NCBI GenBank assembly: GCA_023548195.1
Contig: JAJHZJ010000009.1
Coordinates: 1,655,501-1,719,500, forward strand
From: Bettongia penicillata ogilbyi
Lineage: Eukaryota; Chordata; Mammalia; Diprotodontia; Potoroidae
Length of the DNA: 64,000 bases
Direction of reading: 5' to 3'
The translations under genes were made by a program, and so were the position numbers. Numbering within the stretch: position 1 is the first letter of the stretch; every line of letters starts with the position of its first letter. The notes below the pieces were generated by a model. It had not been told where the DNA came from and did not search any database. It was given only the letters and a program-made list of their open reading frames with translations. Positions 12,937 through 22,290 of this stretch are shown here, piece by piece.

Positions 12937-12985
12937 ACACACACACACACAGTACACGTATGTGTGTATGTATGTATATGTATAT
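12937..12985 (+). repeat. CA / TATG microsatellite
   Basis: An (AC)n run is followed by 'gtacacg' and then a (TATG)n-like run. It directly precedes a reverse MIR-like SINE. Confidence 0.9.
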
Positions 12986-12986
12986 G

Positions 12987-13290
12987 ACCTATTATGTGCC
13001 AGGCAACAACTCTGTGAGTATTGTCTCCATTTTTCAGTTGAGAAAATTGAGGCAATGCTTTTGTAGTACCTACCATGTGCTAAACTCTTTACCAATCTCC
13101 TTTGATCCACACAACAACTCTGTGAGATGGTGTTCCTATTATTTCCATTTCACGGTCAAGGAAACTGAGGCAACAGAGATTAAATGACTTGCCTGGGGTC
13201 ACACAACTAGCATCGGAGTACAGATTTGAATTCAAAGCTTCATTCTGCGCACCTGGTGCTGTGTCTGCTGTGCCACCTAGCTGACTCTGG
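12987..13290 (-). repeat. Reverse MIR-type SINE(s)
   Basis: Two partly repeated starts are seen ('attatgtgccaggcaac' and 'taccatgtgctaaactc'). They are followed by 'cacaacaactctgtgagatgg', 'ggaaactgaggcaacagag', 'gcctggggtcacacaactag' and 'tgtgccacctagctg'. The repeated first third suggests one copy inside another or an internal duplication. Confidence 0.7.
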
Positions 13291-13332
13291 TGCAGGGGGT
13301 TTATATTGAGCGCAGAAGTACCAGTCAAGTTA

Positions 13333-13634
13333 GGGGCAGCTAGGTGGTGCAGTGGATAGAGCACCAGGGCAGGAGTCAGGAGGATTTGAGTTCAGATCTC
13401 ACCTCAGACACTTGACACTCACTAGCTGTGTGACCTTGGGCAAGTCACTTAACCCTAACTGCCTCATCCTGGGCCGTCTCCAGTCATCCTGATGAATATC
13501 TGGTCACTGGATTCAGATGGCTCTGGAGGAGAAGTGAGGCTGGTGACCTGCACAGCCCTCAAAGTCGAGTGCAAGTCATGTCATAATTTCCCTGATGGCA
13601 TGGTCTTCTTCGGCAACAAAAAACGAACACATAC
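13333..13634 (+). repeat. Full-length marsupial SINE with target-site duplication
   Basis: The tRNA-like head 'ggggcagctaggtggtgcag' is followed by 'ctgtgtgaccttgggcaag'. The marsupial-type tail then reads 'tcctgatgaatatctgg', 'gaggctggtgacctgcacag', 'atggcatggtcttcttcggc' and ends 'aaaaaacgaacacatac'. It is flanked by 13-bp near-identical repeats at 13320-13332 (accagtcaagtta) and 13635-13647 (accagttaaatta; two mismatches). This gives exact boundaries and supports retrotransposition. Confidence 0.9.
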
Positions 13635-13969
13635 ACCAGTTAAATTAGATAAAGCAGGGTACACATTTTGACTTCTGGTGTTTTGAAATGATATTTTTAA
13701 AAAAATTCTGTGTGTGTAGTTTTATTTTTTTTTTCATGTTCTACACTAAATTCCAAGCCCTGCTTCCTCCAACCTACTTCCCTCCTGGGGCAAAGGGAAT
13801 TCAGCTCTGCCAGAGTTGCTCTCCAGAGGGCAAAGGTAAAAGTAACTTTGGGGTTTGAATGCCATTGACTTGACCCCTAGAATATGGAGGACGATGAAGC
13901 TGAGACTAGAGCTGTAAAGAAACTTAGAAGAAGTCTTAAGAGATATCTAATCCGGGAGGTTGGGAGGGA

Positions 13970-14190
13970 GTCAATCTGGGACTCCTTTATGTACATATTC
14001 CAGGGGGTCTGGAAACTTGGATGGAAAAAAAATTGACATCTTTATTTTCACTAACCTTTAACTGAAATGGATCATTTCAATTATGTATTTAAAAACCCCA
14101 TCATTCTAAAAGGGGGGGTCCATAAGCCTGTGAACTAGACCATCAAAGGGGTCCATGACACACAAAAAGGTGAAGAACATCTATTGTAGC
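13970..14190. mobile_element. hAT-like palindromic DNA-element relic
   Basis: Carries 'agggggtctggaaacttgg', 'catctttattttcactaacc', 'aaaggggtccatgacacac' and 'aaaggtgaagaac'. This is the same family as relics at 20036-20200, 26715-26920, 30760-31775 and 57255-58290. In better copies the ends are inverted ('gggttcttaacct' / 'gttaagaaccc'-like). DNA-transposon assignment rests on those inverted ends. Confidence 0.5.
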
Positions 14191-15102
14191 CCAACCCTCT
14201 CAATTTTTATATAGGATGAAACTGAGACCCAGAGAAGGTAAAGACTACATAGCCTATGAAAAGTGGAACTGAAATTTCTACTCTGACTCAGCTCTCTTCC
14301 CATTAAACCACTCGTCTCCCTAAAAAATACAGACATGGATCTATTCTCTTTAGCACCTACCAGCTCCTCTACCAGCTCTTGGAGGAGACTCCAGTGTCAG
14401 GGGAGATCAAGGTTATGCCTGTGAAATGTCTAAATAAGAATAGGCTGAGTTAGTAGATGAAACATGTCTTTTATGACCTTCTTCCTGTCTTTCCAAGCCT
14501 CTGTGTCAAGATATCTACAGTAGCCGCTTCCCATGTTTTATTCTCATCTGACCTATCAATAACTCCTGGCTAAAGTGTTCACCGCAGAATTGAGAAGACT
14601 GGATTAGGTCTGCTGATAGGAAGATGGAGCTGAAGGCACAAGACCTGGATTACATTCCCAGTTCTCCCACGTACCTATCTTGAGGGCAAGGGCTGGCTTT
14701 GCATTTTGACTTTGTATTTCCAGCGTTGAAGGTATTCAGTAAAGGCTTGATAGGTGGAATTGAGTCAAATCTCTTCTTTCTGCAGTGATCTTTAGTTCTG
14801 TTCTAAGATTTGATCGACCATCTCTACCATCTTGTACTGTGATTTAGCTTATAAGCTAAAGCTTCTAAGGTTTAGCTGTTAATGAAGGCATGACCTTTGC
14901 CAGAAGTATCTAAATTTTATATGGGATTCTGGGAAACCAAAACACATTCCAGAAACCCTGGTTAGGACTCATAAAATCTCATAGCACTATAGACTGTTGG
15001 CTCTATTCAGAGTCCTGAAGGTTCTAAATATACTTGTATCTCCCTGAGCTGTTAGTTCAAAGTCCTTGACTAGACAATTACCCTCTTATTGCCTGGAACC
15101 AG
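14191..15102. other. Non-coding, no recognised gene
   Basis: Old MIR-like text near 14200-14310 ('gatgaaactgagacccagag') is followed by AT-rich sequence that I do not recognise. No plausible exon or RNA gene is visible. Confidence 0.45.
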
Positions 15103-15120
15103 CTATTCCATCTTTATTTA
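15103..15120. repeat. Target-site duplication, left copy
   Basis: The 18-bp string ctattccatctttattta is repeated exactly at 17983-18000. The pair brackets the minus-strand HAL1-like element and defines it as 15121-17982. Confidence 0.9.
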
Positions 15121-15966
15121 TTTTTTAATTTTTATTTATTTATTTATTTTATTTAACTTTTTACATTCATTTTCACAAAATTTTGGGTTCCAAATTTTCT
15201 CCCCTTTTATCCCCTCCCCCCACCCCAATACACCAAGCAATCTAATTTTCCCTATCACCAATCTGCCCTCTCTTCTATCATCCCTCCCTTCTCTTGTCCC
15301 CATCTTCTCTTTTGTCCTGTAGGGCCAGATGACTTTCTATTCCCCATTACCTGTATTTCTTATTTCCTAGTAGCAACAACAATACTAAACAGTTGTTCCT
15401 AAAACTTTGAGTTCCAAATTCTCCCCATCCCTCCCTCCCCACCCATTCCCTTTGGAAAGGCAGGCAATTCAATATAGGCCCTATCTGTGTAGTTTTGCAA
15501 ATGACTTCGATAATAGTCATGTTCTGTAAGACTATCCGTATTTCCCTCCATCCTATCCTGCCCCGATTGTTTCTATTCTGTCTTTTGATTCTGTCCCTCC
15601 CCAAGAGTGTTGACTTCAAATTGCTCCCTCCTCCCATTGCCCTCCCTTCCATCATCCCCCACCCCCTTGCTTATCTCCTTCTCCCCTACTTTCCTGTATT
15701 GTAAGATAGGTTTTCATACCGAAATGAGTGTGCATTTTATTTCTTCCTTTAGTCGAATGTGATGAGGGTAAACTTCTTGTTTTTTTTTCTCAGCTCTCCT
15801 CTTTTTCCCTCCACTAAAAAGTCTCCTGCTTGCCTCTTGAATGAGATATAATTACCCCATTCCATTTCACCCTCTTTCTTCCCACTACATTTCTCTCTCA
15901 CCATTTACCTTAATTTCTTTTCAGCTATGGTCCCATCCTATTCAATTCACTCTGTGCTCTCTGTCT

Positions 15967-16041
15967 CTGTATGTGTGTGCATGTGTGTATGTGTGTGTGT
16001 GTGTGCATGTGTGTACGTGTGTGTGTGTATATGTGTGTGTG
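15967..16041 (+). repeat. (GT)n microsatellite within the element's 3' region
   Basis: An interrupted TG/GT run ('gtatgtgtgtgtgtgtg') lies inside the 3' non-coding part of the HAL1-like element. It is probably part of the family consensus and variable in length. Confidence 0.9.
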
Positions 16042-16179
16042 TATAATCTCACCAACTACCTAGATACTGAAAAATTTTAAGAGTTACAAATATTGTCTTT
16101 CCATGTAGGAATGTAAACAGTTCACTTCTGGTAAGTCCTTTATGACTTCTCTTTGCTGTTTACTTTTTCATGCTTCTTC

Positions 16180-17280
16180 TCATTCTTGTGTTTGGAAGTC
16201 AAATTTTCTTTTCAGCTCTGGTCTTTTCACCAAGAATGCTTGAAAGTCCTCTGTTTCATTGAAAGACCATATTTTCCCCTGAAGTATTATACTCAGTTTT
16301 GCTGGGTAGGTGATTCTTGGTTTGAGTCCTAGTTCCTTTGACTTCTGGAATATCCTATTCCACTCCCTTCAATCCCTTAATGTAGAAGCTGCTAGATCTT
16401 GAGTTATCCTGATTGTATTTCCACAGTACTGGAATTGTTTCTTTCTAGCTGCTTGCAATATTTTCTCCTTGAACTGGGAGTTCTGGAATTTGGCCACAAT
16501 GTTCCTAGGAGTTTCTCTTTTTGGATCTCTTTCAGGTGGCGATCGATAGATTCTTTCAATACTTATTTTGCCCTCTGGTTGTAGAATGTCAGGGCAGTTT
16601 TCGTTGATAATTTCATGGAAGATGATATCTAGGCTCTTTTTTTGATCATGACTTTCAGGTGGTCCCATAATTTTTAAATTGTCTCTCCTGGATCTATTTT
16701 CCAGGTCAGTTGTTTTTCCCATGAGATATTTCACATTCTCTTCCATTTTTTCATTCTTTTGGTTTTGTTTGGTGATTTCTTGGTTTCTCAGAAAGTCATT
16801 AGCCTCCATCTGTTCCATTCTAATTTTGAGAGAACTATTCTCTTCAGTGAGCTTTTGAACCTCTTTTTCCATTTGGCTAATTCTGCTTTTGAAAGCATTC
16901 TTCTCCTCATTGGCTTTTTGAACCTCTTTTGCCAATTGAGTGAGCCTATTTTTCAAGGTGTTATTTTCTTCAGCATTTTTTTGGGTCTCCTTTACCAAGG
17001 TATTGACCCGTTTTTCACACTTTTCTTGCATCTCTCTCATTTCTCTTCCCAGTTTTTCCTCCACCTGTCTAACTTGATTTTCAAAATCCTTTTTTAGCTC
17101 TTCCAAGGCCTGAGCCCATCGTACATCCCCCTGAGATGTCTGGGATACAGAGGCCCCGACCTCCACGTCTTTCCCTGATGGTAAGAATAGTTCCTCATCA
17201 TCAGAATTGAAAGGCAGGAACATCTGTACCCCCTCAAAGTAGCTCTCTATAGTCTTATTTTTCTTCCCTTTTCTGGGCAT
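16180..17280 (-). pseudogene. L1/HAL1 ORF1 (nucleic-acid-binding protein), one premature stop
   Basis: L1 ORF1 proteins are trimeric RNA-binding chaperones that coat the element's RNA. The frame runs 303 codons from ATG at 17278-17280 to TGA at 16369-16371. It then stays open for 62 more codons to TGA at 16180-16182. Residues 1-55 are an acidic/basic head. About 55-190 is a heptad coiled coil with three 21-residue repeats (97-159). The ORF1 signature DLENRSRRDNLKIMG (192-206) opens the RRM domain. About 240-303 runs into the C-terminal domain, which the stop splits; recognisable C-terminal text (ITYPAKLS) follows the stop. A CGA-to-TGA CpG change could explain the break (inference). It is otherwise very well preserved, suggesting a fairly young insertion. 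Confidence 0.9.
16804..16992 (-). repeat. Three tandem 63-bp (21-residue) coiled-coil repeats in ORF1
   Basis: ORF1 residues 97-117, 118-138 and 139-159 each follow the pattern K-E-[TV]-Q-K-x-x-E-E-x4-K-x-R-x-x-Q-[LM]-[AE]. The DNA units are 16930-16992, 16867-16929 and 16804-16866. Each unit is exactly three heptads, so copy-number change keeps the coiled coil in register. Confidence 0.9.
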
Positions 17281-17982
17281 TTGCCCAGCCAGTTACTTGA
17301 GTTCTGAGATTCCTGTCCACCCCTGCCTAGATCTACCCAGCTAGTGCTTGGGGTCTGAGATTCAAATGGGCTTTCCGCACCAGGCACGGCTGCTATTCAA
17401 TGTGAGCTTAAGTTCTGGTGCTTGGGTGGGGGCAGGGCCGCTTCCCAGGCTCAGTTCCCTCAGGGGCTTTATGCAGAGACCTTCAGTAATGGGGTGGGTG
17501 GGTGCAGGGCCGTCAATGGAGCTCCTTCCTGCTCGGGGAGTCCCGGGCTGCCGCCACTGCCTCTGCCGCTGCCTCTGCTGCTCTCTCCGCCCCTGCCTCC
17601 CGAGGGGGCCCGAGTCACGGAGACACCCCGCTCCCCTCTCGGCCAGCCCAGACGTCTCTCTTACTGACCTGTAGCGTCTGTGGGTGGAGGGACCTTCGCG
17701 TCTGCCAGAGGTTCTGTCCCTGAAGCCTGCTCGGATCTGCTCCTCTGGGGCCCCGCGGCCAGGGCAGCGCAGTGGTGGACTCCGCTGTCCGGAGCGCGAC
17801 GGACCTTTGGGGTCTGCTCTCCAGGGCTCTCTGGAACGGAAATCTTTTCCACTGTGTTTCTGCACACCTTGGAGTACTCCAGAATTCGTGGGGAGTTCTT
17901 CTTGCAGGAAATATAGGAACTTGCAGGAAATGTTCGGAGCTAGCATACGTGAGTCTTTCTACTCTGCCATCTTTCCCTTTGC
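17281..17982 (-). promoter_or_regulatory. CpG-rich 5'UTR / internal promoter of the HAL1-like element
   Basis: This is the only strongly CpG-rich stretch in the window, densest at about 17480-17830. On the minus strand the element starts near 'aaagatggcagag' (complement of 17962-17974), a YY1-like aagatggc site about 9 nt from the 5' end. L1 5'UTRs are known to use YY1 near the start to place initiation. The region also holds a 194-codon sense ORF (17362-17946) and overlapping antisense ORFs that may be by-products of high GC. Confidence 0.7.
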
Positions 17983-18000
17983 CTATTCCATCTTTATTTA
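17983..18000. repeat. Target-site duplication, right copy
   Basis: Exact 18-bp match to 15103-15120. It marks the 5' junction of the minus-strand element. Confidence 0.9.
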
Positions 18001-19734
18001 ACTGGCCATTTTCCTGCCTTCCTTCTTCCTCCCATCAGGGAGGCATTTTGTTCTAAGTACCAAACCTCCCCCGCCAAACCCAAAACTCAAATCCCAAACA
18101 CTTATTTTTTCAGTACTCCTAGTTCTTATATATCCTACCACTGATTTAATTTGCCTAAAATATTAAATTAGGAAAAGAAATACAGGAATTTTTTATTAAT
18201 CAAAAGCTAAATGTTTGGCTAATTTTCCTCTATTCAATAAGAAGCATTTAAGTATTTACTTAGCAGGCCTTGTGCTAAGTGCTTGGGGGTACAAGGACAG
18301 AACAACCAAACAGAAACCAGTCTTTGCTCCTAAGGCTCTTAGATTTTACTGGCTCTACCACTGATCCCTTTTCCACCCTGCCTTGGCCTAGTTTGGTTTA
18401 ATATAAACTTGGCACCCAGCCTCCAAAGGCATTCTCAAAAGTTAACCAAGGCCAGGTTATGACAGGATGTTCCTAGATGTGGAATCTAGGAGAAAAGGAT
18501 AGGCCTTGTGAGTCAGAAGATCAAACTTCTAGTCCCTTCCCTTTTGGACTTTGCTGTGTGACCTTGAACAAGTCATTTCTTTAGGCCAATTTCCTGGTTG
18601 TCCTCTCTTGGCTGATGGCCATTAGGTAGACAGCCTAACACCTAGAGAATACCATTTTCAACAAATGTGCTGTCTGTCTGTAAGATATAATTGTAAATAA
18701 GTGAGAACCTTGCTCACTGCTCCAAGGGCATTCCCTGTGTGTCCATGAAAGCCCTGGAAGAGGTGAGAGATGGAGTGAATTCTTTAGTACTTTGCCATTT
18801 ATTTACCTAGTGCTTTCCTTACTATGCCCCAATGAGACAGGATGATTGTGTTTTTAACTTCATTTTACAGCTGAGGAAGTGATTTGCCTAACACTACCTA
18901 GCTGACGGTGATAAAGCTGGAACAGGAAGTCAAGTCTTTTGAGGCAGCGGTTGGCTTAGTAAGGGAGACCTTGGTTCAATCCTTGCCACTGGCCCACTGA
19001 CCAGCTTTGTGTCTGTGGCAAGTTACTCTCAGCCTCAATTCCTTCATCCATTAAATGGGGATATAGTAATGACCTCATGGAATTTTTTTAAAGGTCAAAT
19101 GAAATAATGTACATAAAGTACTTAGCAGACTTTAAAGAATTATATAAATGTTTGCGCCATAGTTGTTACTCATTCCCTTCAGACTCTCTGTGACCCCATT
19201 TGGGGTTTTCTTGGCAAAGATACTGGAATGGTTTGTCATTTCCTTCTCTGGCTCATTTGACAGATGGGGAAACTGAGGTGGACAGACATCAACCCAGTGA
19301 TGGGGTATATATCGGTTGTCTCAGGATGGCCTTGCTAACTTCATGGAGACTTAGGAACAGACTGGTGAATTTGTTTTAGCTACACTAGCTCTCAAAGAGT
19401 AAGTTGTAGCAAGGCCACAATCAGAACTGGTAGGAAGAGTATCCTTATTGATGAGATCCCAGATCTTTGAAGCATTAAAATTAAATATTCCTTCCAATGC
19501 CCACCATCATTGCCTTTTATTTTATTTTTCCATTCTCTGTGCTTTAGTGATGAAAACCCATTTAAAGCATGTTGACATAATGGGGGGAAAAAGGGGAAAC
19601 ACAGAGTTAGATCAAAAACTTCAATCATTTTAAACTTGAAGAAAATTCACCCTGCCCTTAATGATTGTTTTTGATAATGTTCTATCAGTCCCAGTATGAG
19701 CTCTGCCACAGTAATTGGTTAAGACTAATCACTT
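18001..19734. other. Non-coding stretch with SINE relics
   Basis: An L2-like antisense end lies near 18235-18345 ('gccttgtgctaagtgcttgg'). MIR-like pieces lie near 18500-18620 (+), 18800-18945 (-) and 18945-19150 (+). A marsupial SINE in reverse orientation is at 19160-19310. No host exon is recognised; the remainder is unique or ancient sequence. Confidence 0.5.
19160..19310 (-). repeat. Marsupial SINE tail, reverse orientation
   Basis: 'gtgaccccatttggggttttc', 'ttggcaaagatactggaatgg', 'tttgtcatttccttctctgg' and 'gatggggaaactgaggtgg' are the reverse complement of the SINE tail at 7340-7430. Confidence 0.8.
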
Positions 19735-20035
19735 CTCTGACACTGGTTCTCCTTCCACTTTTCTGACCAGTCCTTCTCAGCCTCCTTTGTGAATCTTTAT
19801 CCATATCATGACTGTTAACTATGTCTAGGCACCTCTTCTCTTTTTCTTCTATACCATTTCACTTGTCACCTCCTGTATCTTCAATTATCATCCTTATCCA
19901 GATCTATATATCCAGTCCTAGTCTCTCTCCTGAGCTCTAGTTCCTCATCAAGACATCTTGGATCGGATGTTCTATATGCATATCAAGATTAACAAGTCCA
20001 AAGCAAAATTTCATCATCTTCCCCATGAATCAAGG

Positions 20036-20200
20036 GTTCTTAACCTAGGGTTCCAGGGGAGGGGTCCAAGTTAGCATTTCTCTTAGTTTTGAATATAGGA
20101 AACAAATAATTATTCTGACAAAGGTTCTGTAAGGCTTTACTAGATGGCCAAAGGGAGTCCATGATACCAAAAAAAAAAAAGTTTCAAACTGCTGCCCTAT
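20036..20200. mobile_element. hAT-like relic inside the L2
   Basis: Opens 'caagggttcttaaccta' and closes near 'ccatgatacca(A)n gtttcaaac'. This is the same family as 13970-14190. Its right end plus adjoining L2 was copied to 21777-21981. Confidence 0.6.
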
Positions 20201-20446
20201 GTTCTTTTTACTTCCCACTTTTCCAATTACTGTTGTGGTCTGAGTCATCCAGAGTCAGAATTTTAGCATCATTCTCAACTTCTCTTTCACCTCACATATT
20301 CAGTCAGTTGCTGAATCTCATCATTTCTACCTTCTCAATATCTATCCTACATGACCCTAATAGAACCCTCTCATCTCCTACCTAGACTAATGCAATAGCT
20401 TTTTAAATTGATCTCTTGGTTTCAAATCTCTCTCCTTTCCCATCTG

Positions 20447-21297
20447 GTTGGTTGGTTGTTGTCCTTTGCCCTCAAAGAGCACCAAAATGACATTACTATG
20501 TTAGAGTCAAGTTACAAGGTATCCAAGCTCAGAAAGCACCACCGGAGATCGGGTACAGACAGTCCACGTGAATGTATGAACTGAATTGGCACATCCTGCA
20601 TTTCCTTTGAGCTGTTTCAATTCTGTTTTGCTCATAGAGTGCAGCACCTTCTCTGATGAGGGCATATCATGCTGAATGGTCCTGTACCATTGTCTCCCAT
20701 GTCACACAATCAATTCCAAAGTTCTTAAAAGAAAGCTTGAGATTGTCCTTGTATCGCTTCTTCTGACTACCATGTGAATGCTTGCCCTGCGTGAGTTCTC
20801 CATAAAATAGTCTTTTTGGCAAGCATACTTTTTTTGCATTCAAACATCGTAGTCAGCCCATTGGAGTTGCGCTCCCTGAAGCAGAGTTTGGATGCTTGGC
20901 AGTTTTGTTCGAGTAAGGACCTCAGTGTCTGGCACCTTATCCTGCCAGGTGATTTTCAGAATCTTCCTAAGACAATTCAGTTTCCTGGCATGGCGCTGGT
21001 AGACTGTGTCTGGGTTTCACAGGCATACAACAATGAGGTCAGCATGGCGGCGCTGTAGACCTTCAGTTTGGCAGTCAGTCTAATGCCTCTTCTCTTTCAC
21101 ACTTTCCTTTGGGGTCTCCCAAACACTGATCATTATCAATGTGTACATCCCTGGAAAGTACTCTACTAAGATAGGTGAACTTATCCACAGCATTCAGAAC
21201 TTCTCCATTTGCTGTAACTGATGGTTCCACGTATGGGTGGTGTGGTGGTGGCTCGTGGAGCACCTGTGTTTTCTTGGTGTTCATCGTCAGGCCATTC
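20447..21297 (-). mobile_element. RTE-type LINE, 3' part of ORF2 plus 3' tail
   Basis: On the minus strand, 21284 downward encodes a typical RTE/BovB-class segment with the core EVLNAVDKFTYLS. After frame breaks, [10 protein letters not shown] (about 21030), the '[18 protein letters not shown]' region and a [12 protein letters not shown] motif follow. These are the C-terminal part of the RTE reverse transcriptase. The 3' end at 20447 carries an 'aggacaacaaccaacc' tail (reverse complement). The copy is 5'-truncated, frameshifted and inactive. It lies between two halves of an L2. Confidence 0.85.
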
Positions 21298-21703
21298 TAT
21301 GCTCTACCCAGCTGCCAGAGTGGTTTCCTAAAGCACAAGTCCAATAACTTGTGGTCATTCCCCCTACCTGCTCAGTAAACTCTAGCTGTTCCTTATTACC
21401 TCAAGGATCAAATATAAAATCCTCTGATTGGCCTTTAAAACTTTTCAAAAGCGCTTCCTATCTTCCTAGTCTTCCTCTGTACAGTGTCTTCCACACAATC
21501 CAAGACCCAGCTACCATGACCAACTTGTGTAACACCCCTTATCTCCCTCCCTGTGCCTTTCACTGGCTGCCTCCCTTGCCTGGAATACCCTTCCTCTTCA
21601 CTTCTTCCTCTTAGTATTCCTGGATTCCTTTAAGACTCAGCTCAAAACTCACATTCTATAAGAGGCATTTTCCTATTTTCCTAACTGCCCCTGGTCTCCC
21701 ATA

Positions 21704-22087
21704 GCATTCTGGGCCATCTCTAGTCATCCTGATGAATATCTGGCCACTGGATTCAATGCCTCTGCAGGAGAAAGTGTAGGCTTTACTAGACTGCCAAAGG
21801 GAGTCCATGATACCAAAAAAAAAAAAAAGAAAAAAGAAAGATTTCAAACCCCTGCCCTCTACCCTATTTTCTTCCCATTTTTTCCAGTTACTGTTACAAT
21901 CTGAGTCATCCAGAGTCACAACTTTCGCATCATTCTCAACTTCTGATTCACCTCACATATTCAATCAGTTGCTGAATCTTATGTAACCTTGCACAGCCCT
22001 CCATCACTCAAATCAAAGTCCACTACAAGTCATGTCATCATCTCCCCGATGTCATGGTCCTCTTGGAGAGCGAAGGACAAACACAAA
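21704..22087 (+). repeat. 5'-truncated marsupial SINE carrying a foreign ~205-bp insert
   Basis: The SINE tail begins 'cattctgggccatctctag', 'gatgaatatctggccactgg', and stops at 'gagaaagtg' (21776). It resumes at about 21985 'ccttgcacagccctccatc', 'tgtcatggtcctcttggag', and ends 'aaggacaaacacaaat'. The sequence in between is not SINE and matches 20130-20320. Confidence 0.85.
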
Positions 22088-22290
22088 TACAAGCTGCCCA
22101 TGGCTTCCCCTTGGAGATTACTTTCCATCTACTCTGTATATACAGTATCTTGTAAATATCTAGTTATTTACACATCTTCTCTATTAGAATGTGAGGTTCT
22201 TGAGAGCAGAGATTGTTTTTTAGATCCTTTTGTATCCCAGAACATAGCACAATTACTTGTTAATAAATGTTTGCTGTTTGTCAACTTCAA

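Larger units (their letters stand above)
15121..17982 (-). mobile_element. Complete HAL1-like (ORF2-less L1) retrotransposon
   Basis: This 2862-bp unit is bounded by a perfect 18-bp target-site duplication. Read on the minus strand it has a CpG-rich 5'UTR (17982-17281), an L1 ORF1 (17280-16180, one internal stop) and about 1.06 kb of non-coding 3' sequence with a (GT)n tract. It ends in an A-rich (TAAA)n-like tail at 15121-15158. The ~3.8 kb ORF2 (endonuclease/RT) of L1 is absent. Both ends are intact, so this is a unit that inserted in this form, not a truncated L1. Half-L1 (HAL1) elements encoding only ORF1 are known in mammals; naming this copy HAL1 is an inference from structure. Confidence 0.85.
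19735..22290 (+). repeat. L2 LINE, heavily interrupted
   Basis: L2 RT-region text begins near 19735 ('ctgaccagtccttctcagcc'). It resumes after each insertion: 20201-20446 ('gcatcattctcaacttctc'), 21298-21703 ('agagtggtttcctaaagcac', 'gcctcccttgcctggaatac') and 22088-22290 ('gtgaggttcttgagagcag', 'gttaataaatgtttgctg'). It holds a hAT-like relic, an RTE 3' part and a SINE, giving a clear order of insertion. No intact frame remains. Confidence 0.8.

Noticed and set aside
13333..13420. tRNA-like head with possible A/B box
   Set aside because: It is the pol III promoter region of a SINE, as shown by the tail and target-site duplication, not a tRNA gene.
17480..17830. CpG island as the PAQR5 promoter
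   Set aside because: It lies entirely inside the minus-strand retrotransposon 5'UTR. It is kept only as a possible antisense promoter, not as the native promoter.
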